From UBA6019 sp035535055 (GTDB taxonomy: Bacteria; Chloroflexota; Dormibacteria; Dormibacterales; Dormibacteraceae): a stretch of 19,643 bases of DNA. Below, piece by piece: positions 13,939 to 19,643 of the stretch. The first letter of the stretch is position 1. Each line of letters starts with the position of its first letter. The stretch covers positions 1 to 19,643 of the forward strand of contig DATLQT010000081.1 of the NCBI GenBank assembly GCA_035535055.1, written 5' to 3'. Both the position numbers and the translations under genes were made by a program. Below the pieces are notes generated by a model that was not told the DNA's origin, ran no database searches, and saw only the letters and a list, made by a program, of their open reading frames with translations.

Positions 13939-15861
13939 CTAGGGCGTGACCAGGCTGATCCTGGTATCCCAGTTGGCGAGCGCGGTGCGAGTCCCGCCGC
14001 AGCTTCCGAAGGCTCCGCTGCCGCCGAAGGCGGCACCCTCGTACTGGGCGAGCGTGCAGGTCTGGCCGATGTACTCGGAGGCGATCCAGATGGAGTTGCC
14101 GACGACGGCGGCCGCGCCGTAGTCACCCCATCGCGGCCGGTTGCTGCCGCCACCGTAGTAGTTGTAGCCACTGAATCCGTCCGCGGGCCCGGCTCCCTCG
14201 GTGGCGGTCTGGACGGCGCCGACGCCCGAGAGGGCGTCGATCCCGGCATAGCCGGCGCTCGGGAAGTGGTCGGGGCCGACGGCGGTGAAGGCGATGACCC
14301 CGCGGCCGCTCGAGGTGACGCCGACGGTGCCGTAAATCAAGTTGTTGTTGGTCAGCCCGAGGTAGCCGTTCTTGACGACCGTGTTGGCGGAGGGGTCGAG
14401 GACGAAGTATTCGATGCCCGCCTTGCCGTTGAGGGCCGTGTCGAGGGCGCCCCAGAGCTTCCCGTTGGTGTAGGTCGTCTGGAACATGCGGGTGTCACTG
14501 GGGTCGAGCGCGTACTCCTGCTCGGGCGCGTACTTGTCCCGCGCCCCGTTGAGGTAGTCCGCGCACTTTTTGTTGTTGAGGCAGTCCTTGAGCGGCGTGC
14601 TGCCGGTCTTCTGGTCGGCCGGCGTCGGCGTCGCGTACTGCCCGACGGTGATGACGCTGAGGGTCAGGTTCAACGACGGGCTGGCGCTATCCAGTGACGC
14701 CGTGCCGGTGAGGCTCCAGACCAGCGCCTGGTTGGAGACGCCGTAGTTGGTCGAGATGCCGGTGCCCGGGTCGTGGGCCTCGGCGCCGGCGTTGGAGCTG
14801 AGGAAGTACTCGGTGCCGGCTTTGTAATCGCCGCCGGGCGTCTCCGCGGGGGCCAGCGTGAAGCCGTTGAGGCCGTTGTCAGCGGCGTGGGTGTCGAACT
14901 GGGTCATGGCGACGCTGGTGGCGCCCGACGCGAGCGCCCGCTTGGAGAAGGCGTAGACCTGGGCGCCATGGAACTCGGGACCGAAGAAGGAGTACTCGTT
15001 GGTGGTCACGTAGAAGCCGTTGGCGTCCGCGCCCAGGTGCGGGTAGTCGCCGAAGCAGGGGCCGTAGCTACAGTTGTGGTTGGGCTGCCCGTTGGTTCCG
15101 TCGTCCTCGGCGTTGACCTTGTAGACGGTCCACAGGCCGGTCGGATCCGAGGTCTTGCTCACGGCGATGTCGAGATGGTCGGTGCCCACGAAGGCCCCGG
15201 TGCTCGGGTTGACATCGAGGGTCAGGACCAGGTGGAACCAGCGCTGGGTGTCGGTGTCGTAGTAGCAGCTCGGGTCGGTCACGAAGGGCCCGAAGGTGAG
15301 CGGCGACCGCACGATCGCCGGAGGGTAGCCGTAGAAGGTGTTGAGGTCGGTCGTCGCCTTGAGGGTCTTGCCCGAGTAGTCGAAGACCTTCATCACGTCG
15401 TTGACGGACTCCAGGACGAACCCGTTGCCGGCGCAAAGGCCCTGGTCGGGCGGCTCGACGCTGTACTGGTTGCCGCCGTTGGCGAGCCGCTGGTCGCGGT
15501 GGTTCAAACCGTCAAAGCTGAGGTTCAGCACCGGGTTGGACTTGGCCGGGTTCCCCGAACCGTTGGCGCTGACGCTGCCGAGCCCGGCGGCGCTGGCGCT
15601 GCGGTTGACGATGTTCGGCCCACCGGCGCCGTTGGCCCCGTCACCGTTCGCCGCCCGGATCTCCGGGCTCTGGATCCCGCTGATGCCCGGCGCCGAGGGG
15701 GAGCTCGCGAAGGATGCCGTCCCCGTGCTCGAGATCATCCGGGTGCCGGTGGCGCCGGCATTGATCGGTAGCGTCGCCGTCCCGGCGGCGAGGATTGGGA
15801 GCAGGATCGCCGCGCTCGTCAGCGTGGCTCGAAGACGCGACTTAAAACGCCCCTCATTCAT
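13939..15861 (-). CDS. large secreted protein of unknown function
   Basis: A 640-residue protein with a clear signal peptide: basic n-region (FKSRLR), hydrophobic core (about residues 12-32) and a likely cleavage near Ala-Gly-Ala at about 37-39. A Gly/Ala/Ser/Asn-rich linker (about 40-105) precedes the folded part, which opens LNLSFDGLNHRDQRLANGG, then VEPPDQGLCAGNGFVLESVN. Repeated short segments of the kind FYVTTNEYSFFG, KLWGALDTALNGK and NSIWIASEYIG look like beta-propeller blades, each pairing a displayed value with a description of it. Cysteines are few and could form disulfides. No sortase motif, no C-terminal membrane anchor and no catalytic motif is seen. The ATG at 15861 is fixed by AAGGGGAG 8 nt upstream; the TTG at 15882 would put that site inside the coding region. 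Confidence 0.85.
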   Translation of the reverse strand: MNEGRFKSRLRATLTSAAILLPILAAGTATLPINAGATGTRMISSTGTASFASSPSAPGISGIQSPEIRAANGDGANGAGGPNIVNRSASAAGLGSVSANGSGNPAKSNPVLNLSFDGLNHRDQRLANGGNQYSVEPPDQGLCAGNGFVLESVNDVMKVFDYSGKTLKATTDLNTFYGYPPAIVRSPLTFGPFVTDPSCYYDTDTQRWFHLVLTLDVNPSTGAFVGTDHLDIAVSKTSDPTGLWTVYKVNAEDDGTNGQPNHNCSYGPCFGDYPHLGADANGFYVTTNEYSFFGPEFHGAQVYAFSKRALASGATSVAMTQFDTHAADNGLNGFTLAPAETPGGDYKAGTEYFLSSNAGAEAHDPGTGISTNYGVSNQALVWSLTGTASLDSASPSLNLTLSVITVGQYATPTPADQKTGSTPLKDCLNNKKCADYLNGARDKYAPEQEYALDPSDTRMFQTTYTNGKLWGALDTALNGKAGIEYFVLDPSANTVVKNGYLGLTNNNLIYGTVGVTSSGRGVIAFTAVGPDHFPSAGYAGIDALSGVGAVQTATEGAGPADGFSGYNYYGGGSNRPRWGDYGAAAVVGNSIWIASEYIGQTCTLAQYEGAAFGGSGAFGSCGGTRTALANWDTRISLVTP

Positions 15862-15964
15862 GGGCAGGTCTCCCCTTCGCAATGGATATCGTGCCGCTCC
15901 CCGGTCGGCGGCCGAGTCAGGTTAGCGAGCGCTCGAAGCGACTGCAAGCTCGAGCGCAAAAGTT

Positions 15965-15999
15965 ACCGGCCGCGGCGCCCCAAGGCGGCCGCGGCCGGT
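15965..15999 (-). terminator. terminator of the codB-like permease gene
   Basis: A long GC-rich stem (ACCGGCCGCGGC with its complement, one bulge, CCAA-type loop) lies 29 bp past the permease stop. Read on the minus strand it is followed by AACTTTTG, a short T-run, so it is a good intrinsic terminator. Confidence 0.75.
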
Positions 16000-16028
16000 G
16001 AATCTGAAACGGGTGAAGGAGGTGGAGG

Positions 16029-17468
16029 CTAGGCGACCTTCTCCTCGCCCTTGGTATCGACGGTGATCTTGCCCCCGTGGAGCGCGAAGTAAAGGACGGC
16101 CGCGAGCACGAACCCGACCACGAAGGTCAGGTCGCCGACGGCCGGCACATTGGTCGGGATCGGTGCCACGTAGAAGGGGTACTGGTCGGCGAAGAGCCAG
16201 ATCGAGACGACCATCGCAACCAGCATCGACACCCAGCCCTGCCAGGTGTTGTAGCTCCGGTCGTAGAAGACCTCCTCGTCGCCGAAATTGCCCTTCCGCA
16301 TCCAGTAGTCGGTGAACACGACGCCCAGCCAGGCGGCCAGCCAGTAGGCGAGGGTCAGGATGAAGCTCTCGTACTTGGAGCCGGGGGCGATGTTGACCTG
16401 GAAGTAGAGGCCGACGACCAGTGCCACCGCGCCGGCCACCACGGCGACGATCGCACGGCGCTGCGTCATGGTGAGGTTGATGCCGAGGGTCAGGAACGAC
16501 ATCGCTCCCGAGTAGAGGTTGATGGCATTGGCGGCCACGGCGCCGAGGGCGATCGCGAGGAGCGTTGCGTAGTAGATGGTTGAAGGCATCGCGTGAACCA
16601 TCTGGGCGGCCGGGTTGCCGTTCCCGTCGAAGCCCGGGACGGTCACCAGGGCGGCGCCGGCCAGCTCCAGGACAACGCAGGAGATGAACACCCCGAGCCC
16701 GGCCCACCAGCCGATCATCCGTCGGTCGGCGTTGGGCTTTTGGTAGCGGGTGTAGTCGGAGGCATAGGGGTTCCAGCCCGCCGCGTAGCCGAAGCAGGCG
16801 ACGAAGGCGAGGATGAAGGCGGCGGTCTGGTTGCCGCTGCCGGCCGCCGACTTGGCCCCCAGGTGAAGGTTGAAGATCATGAACAGGCAGGCGAGGGCGA
16901 AGACGATCCCGAGCGGGATCAGCGCGTACTTCTCAAAGGCGTGGACCAGGTTGTGACCGAAGTAGCCGACGACCACCTGGAGCACGACGATGAAGGTGAA
17001 GGTCAGCCAGAAGGGGAGGTTGGTCAGGGCGCTCAACGCCAGCGCCCCCGAGGCTGAGTTGACGAGGAACCACCCGAAGATGGCGGTAAAGGTGTTGAGG
17101 CCGGCCGGGAGCAGGTTGCCCCAAAAGCCGAATGGCCCTCGGTTCAAAACCATCTGCGGGACCCCGAACTTGGGACCCCAGGAGGAGAGGATCCCCTGGG
17201 TGAGTGAGCCGAGTGCTGTGCCGAGGATGATCGCGATCGCGGCGCTCCAGAACGACGCCCCGAAGATGCCGACGGCCAGGACGCCGATGAAGACGGTGGC
17301 GAACTCCAAGTTGGGCGAGAGCCAGGTCCAGAAGAGGTCGATCGGGCTCCCGTGCCGCTCCCCCAGCGCGATGTATTCGACCCCGCCCGGTTCTACCGCG
17401 GCGATCCGGTCGCCGTAGACACCCTCCCGGATCGGGATGTGCTTCTCCACCTGGTCAGCTGCAGCCAT
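16029..17468 (-). CDS. codB: NCS1-family cytosine/purine permease
   Basis: A 479-residue inner-membrane symporter of the nucleobase:cation symporter-1 family, with about 12 hydrophobic helices. Family marks include the N-terminal GVEYI and WTWLSPNLEFATV (residues about 48-60), LGSLTQGILSSWGPKFGVPQ with LNRGPFGFWGNLLP (about 87-121), and GWNPYASDYTRYQ (231-243), the segment equivalent to the substrate-site helix 6 region. It is longer than E. coli CodB (419) through extended termini. Divergence from a clear cytosine deaminase makes cytosine the likeliest substrate; allantoin, uracil or purines remain possible for the family. The ATG at 17468 has TAGTAC 8 nt upstream. Confidence 0.88.
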   Translation of the reverse strand: MAAADQVEKHIPIREGVYGDRIAAVEPGGVEYIALGERHGSPIDLFWTWLSPNLEFATVFIGVLAVGIFGASFWSAAIAIILGTALGSLTQGILSSWGPKFGVPQMVLNRGPFGFWGNLLPAGLNTFTAIFGWFLVNSASGALALSALTNLPFWLTFTFIVVLQVVVGYFGHNLVHAFEKYALIPLGIVFALACLFMIFNLHLGAKSAAGSGNQTAAFILAFVACFGYAAGWNPYASDYTRYQKPNADRRMIGWWAGLGVFISCVVLELAGAALVTVPGFDGNGNPAAQMVHAMPSTIYYATLLAIALGAVAANAINLYSGAMSFLTLGINLTMTQRRAIVAVVAGAVALVVGLYFQVNIAPGSKYESFILTLAYWLAAWLGVVFTDYWMRKGNFGDEEVFYDRSYNTWQGWVSMLVAMVVSIWLFADQYPFYVAPIPTNVPAVGDLTFVVGFVLAAVLYFALHGGKITVDTKGEEKVA

Positions 17469-17476
17469 ATCGTTCC

Positions 17477-17482
17477 GTACTA
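17477..17482 (-). promoter_or_regulatory. candidate -10 box of the permease gene
   Basis: TAGTAC on the minus strand ends 8 nt before the ATG at 17468. It lies in the 161 bp divergent region with codA. I see no clear operator palindrome or riboswitch in that region. Confidence 0.4.
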
Positions 17483-17615
17483 CCCCCTCTAAACAAGAAG
17501 AACCGACGATGCCCGGCGGCCTGTTTGCGAGGGGATTCTAGGGTCTTTTTGGGGCCCTGCGGGGACCTCGGGAACACCTTTGGCGCGTCCGCCGGGAAAG
17601 CGAATGCGATTTTGG

Positions 17616-17621
17616 TAGCCT
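17616..17621 (+). promoter_or_regulatory. candidate -10 box of codA
   Basis: TAGCCT ends 8 nt before the GTG at 17630. It supports the GTG as a leaderless start, because the longer frame from 17525 would be translated across it. Confidence 0.4.
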
Positions 17622-17629
17622 GCCCTCAA

Positions 17630-18901
17630 GTGCTCGACCTGCTGCTCAAAAATGTCCGGCTGGTCGGCGCTGCCGGGACGTCCTCGCTGGGTGTCAAGGA
17701 CGGGCTGATCGCCGCCCCCGAGGATGGGGCGCGGGAGACGATCGACCTCGGCGGCTCCCTGCTCTCGCCGGCGCTGGTCGAGCCTCACATCCACCTCGAC
17801 GCGGTGCTGACCGTCGGCGAGCCGCGGCAGAACCAGAGCGGCTCGCTCTTCGAGGGCATCGAGATCTGGGGCGAGCGCGTGAAGACGCTGACGGTCGGCG
17901 ACGTCAAGCGGCGCGCGCTGACGGTCCTGCGCTGGCAGCTCGCCAACGGCGTCCAGCACGTGCGCAGCCACGTCGACGTCTGCGATCCCAAGCTGACGGC
18001 CGTTCGCGGGATGCTCGAGGCCCGCGCCGAGCTGGGTGACCAGATGAGCCTCCAACTGGTCGCCTTCCCCCAGCAGGGGATCAACTCCTTTACGGGCGGC
18101 GAGGAGCTGATGAGAAAGGCGGTCGAGCTGGGCGTGGACGTCGTCGGCGCGATCCCGCACTTCGAGATCAGCCGCGAGTACGGCGAGGCCTCGGTCAAGT
18201 TCGCCATGGCGCTCGCCGCCGAGCACGGGCTGCAAGTCGACGTCCACTGCGACGAGACCGACGACGAGCACTCCCGCTTCGTCGAGGTGATGGCCGCGGA
18301 GACGATCCGGCTCGGCCTGGAGGGCCGGGTGACCGCCAGCCACACGACCGCCATGCACTCCTACAACGCCGCCTACGCCTACCGGCTGATCCGCAACCTC
18401 AAGCGGGCGGGAATGCACATGATCACCAACCCGCTCGACAACTCCGTTCTCCAGGGCCGCTTCGACGGCTACCCGATCCGCCGTGGCCACACCCGGGTGA
18501 AAGAGCTCCTGGCGGCGGGGGTCAACACCGCGATCGGCCACGACTCGGTGATGGACCCCTGGTACCCACTGGGTTACGGGGACCCGCTCCAGGCGGCCTT
18601 CGTGCTCGCCCATTACGGCCAGATGTCGGGCGCCTCCGAGCTGACGACCCTGGTCTCCATGATCACGACCAACCCGGCCGCGGCGCTGGGCGTCGACAAC
18701 TACGGCCTCGAGCTGGGGAACCGCGCCGACCTGGTCGCCTTCGCCGCTCCCAGCGAGGCCGACGCCATCCGGCTGGTCGCGCCCCGCCGGCTGGTCCTCC
18801 GGGGCGGGAGGGTCGTCGCCCGCACGGTTCCGGCGGTGACGACGGTGGTCTGGAACGGCGTCGAGGAGCCGGTCGACTTCTTGAAGCCCGCCTCCTCCTA
18901 G
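17630..18901 (+). CDS. codA: cytosine deaminase
   Basis: Deaminates cytosine to uracil. The 423-residue amidohydrolase aligns with E. coli CodA (compared from memory) at a constant offset of 8: His53, His55, His206, Glu209, His238 and Asp305 match H61, H63, H214, E217, H246 and D313, the metal and catalytic set. Shared stretches include VEPHIHLD, NQSGSLFEGIE, ANGVQHVRSHVDV, VGAIPHFE, VTASHTTAMHSYN and DPWYPLG. The residue after the catalytic Asp is Ser306 where E. coli has Asp314. The GTG at 17630 is chosen because LDLLLKNVRL, the usual first strand, follows directly; the 35 upstream codons look non-coding. It diverges from a permease gene, which suggests a cytosine salvage pair. Confidence 0.95.
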   Translation: MLDLLLKNVRLVGAAGTSSLGVKDGLIAAPEDGARETIDLGGSLLSPALVEPHIHLDAVLTVGEPRQNQSGSLFEGIEIWGERVKTLTVGDVKRRALTVLRWQLANGVQHVRSHVDVCDPKLTAVRGMLEARAELGDQMSLQLVAFPQQGINSFTGGEELMRKAVELGVDVVGAIPHFEISREYGEASVKFAMALAAEHGLQVDVHCDETDDEHSRFVEVMAAETIRLGLEGRVTASHTTAMHSYNAAYAYRLIRNLKRAGMHMITNPLDNSVLQGRFDGYPIRRGHTRVKELLAAGVNTAIGHDSVMDPWYPLGYGDPLQAAFVLAHYGQMSGASELTTLVSMITTNPAAALGVDNYGLELGNRADLVAFAAPSEADAIRLVAPRRLVLRGGRVVARTVPAVTTVVWNGVEEPVDFLKPASS

Positions 18902-18952
18902 CCTCCACCGAAGCACGGGGCGCCTTCACCTCGTTCCATTGACACACTGCGT

Positions 18953-18958
18953 TATGCT
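18953..18958 (+). promoter_or_regulatory. candidate -10 box of the alpha/beta hydrolase gene
   Basis: TATGCT ends 16 nt before the ATG at 18975. The nearby TTGACA (18939-18944) is only 8 bp away and cannot be its -35. Confidence 0.3.
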
Positions 18959-18974
18959 CTGAGGCGACCCTTAA

Positions 18975-19643
18975 ATGGCCTCCCGTCCTGCCCACGATCC
19001 TCCCCCGAGGCCGGTCGTCCGGTTCCGACCCGGCGGCGTGCTGGGCCGCTTCACTCCGCTCCCGCCGATGTGGCTGGAGGGCCGTCTCGCCGCCGAGTAC
19101 GTCAACCTCATCCAGGACCCGGTCTACTACGGCCGGGGCGTCCCTCCCGGCGACGGCCGCCCGGTGCTCCTGATCCCCGGCTTTTTGGCCGGCGACCAGA
19201 CCCTGACGACGATGCAGTCGTGGCTCCGGCGGCTCGACTACCTGCCCACCCTGTCCGGCATCCGCTTCAACGTCCGCTACTCGGAGGCGACCCTGGAGGG
19301 CGTCCTGGAGCGCCTCTACGCCCATCACCGGCGCACCCGGCAGAAGGTGGCGCTGATCGGCCACAGCCGCGGCGGCCTCCTGGCCAAGGTGCTGGCCGAC
19401 CGCAACCCCGAGCTGGTCTCCCAGGTGATCACCCTCGGCTCGCCGCTCAACGCCGCCTTCGACGTCCACCCGGTCACGATGGCGGCGCTGCGCGCGGCCA
19501 AGCTCTACAACCGGCTCCGCTTCAAGAACCAGTGGGAGAGTGAGGTCGCCTTCATGGAGCAGCTGGCGGCGCCGCCGGCGGTGCCGGTGACCTCGATCTA
19601 CACCCGCTCGGACGGCATCGTGAACTGGGAGGCCTGCCTGCGT
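18975..19643 (+). CDS. alpha/beta hydrolase, C-terminus beyond the window
   Basis: An ATG at 18975 opens a frame of 223 codons that runs off the right edge. The alpha/beta hydrolase fold is clear: VLLIPGFLAGD (residues 64-74) with the oxyanion region, the nucleophile elbow GHSRGG with Ser131 (129-134), LGSPLNAAFDVHP (154-166), and the acid-bearing TSIYTRSDGIVNWEAC (206-221) with Asp213. The catalytic His would lie just past the window. This pattern resembles triacylglycerol lipase or esterase-like proteins of actinobacteria. No signal peptide is seen. TATGCT lies 16 nt upstream, the only visible promoter element; no Shine-Dalgarno site is present. The substrate is unknown. Confidence 0.85.
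   Translation, partial: MASRPAHDPPPRPVVRFRPGGVLGRFTPLPPMWLEGRLAAEYVNLIQDPVYYGRGVPPGDGRPVLLIPGFLAGDQTLTTMQSWLRRLDYLPTLSGIRFNVRYSEATLEGVLERLYAHHRRTRQKVALIGHSRGGLLAKVLADRNPELVSQVITLGSPLNAAFDVHPVTMAALRAAKLYNRLRFKNQWESEVAFMEQLAAPPAVPVTSIYTRSDGIVNWEACLR

Noticed and set aside
17525..17629. Extended N-terminus of cytosine deaminase
   Set aside because: The 35 extra residues show no similarity to the family, and the frame would run through the candidate -10 box. The first conserved strand begins right after the GTG at 17630.
18939..18958. TTGACA and TATGCT as a sigma-70 type promoter before the hydrolase gene
   Set aside because: Only 8 bp separate the two hexamers, far short of the needed 16-18 bp. 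Only the -10 is kept as a weak candidate.

Overview
This is a GC-rich (roughly 70% by eye), gene-dense bacterial window with short intergenic gaps. Coding content (an F420/luciferase-type oxidoreductase, GMC oxidoreductase, Rieske/DUF2231 protein, NADP-type zwf, NCS1 permease) fits a soil-type Actinomycetota, Chloroflexota or Dormibacterota-like organism. The phylum cannot be fixed from the sequence alone. Many gene starts lack a Shine-Dalgarno site and instead have a TAnnnT hexamer 7-11 nt upstream, which suggests that leaderless mRNAs are common in this organism.

Layout. (1) 1-2300: a possible partial gene at the left edge, a luciferase-like oxidoreductase (-), and divergent metK (+). (2) 2300-3670: a scar of mobile and defence DNA, namely an intact AbiEi-type antitoxin gene followed by a wrecked AbiEii toxin remnant (in-frame amber, apparent internal deletion), and a truncated IS481-like transposase. 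(3) 3703-5757: a flavin reductase-like gene and a GMC oxidoreductase, both (-). (4) 5901-11317: a membrane-anchored Rieske protein, then a three-gene NAD-linked formate dehydrogenase operon. (5) 11286-13888: zwf (-) diverging from an rraA-like gene and pncA (+), which overlap by 4 nt. (6) 13939-15861: a large secreted protein of unknown function (-). (7) 16029-18901: divergent codB-like permease and codA cytosine deaminase. (8) 18975-end: an alpha/beta hydrolase cut by the window edge.

The standout is the formate dehydrogenase. Its catalytic gene is interrupted by an in-frame UGA exactly where the selenocysteine of FdhF-type enzymes sits. The UGA is followed by a hairpin whose GGUCU loop starts 18 nt after it, which is the spacing I recall for E. 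coli fdhF. The two apparent ORFs are therefore one selenoprotein of 633 residues. This catalytic chain also lacks the N-terminal [4Fe-4S] domain normally fused to it. That domain is found two genes downstream, at the C-terminus of a separate NuoG-like ferredoxin protein (10454-11317). The usual single alpha chain is thus split at a domain boundary and the pieces are permuted around a NuoE-NuoF fusion subunit. The NuoG-like piece also lacks the usual His/Cys-ligated cluster motif. A Rieske/DUF2231 membrane protein lies 24 bp upstream and may be an accessory electron carrier.

Pathway reading: formate oxidation to NADH, NADPH from zwf, NAD salvage through pncA, and cytosine uptake and deamination through codB/codA. 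No selenocysteine machinery (selA, selB, selC, selD) or fdhD is present, so these must lie elsewhere if the reading is right.
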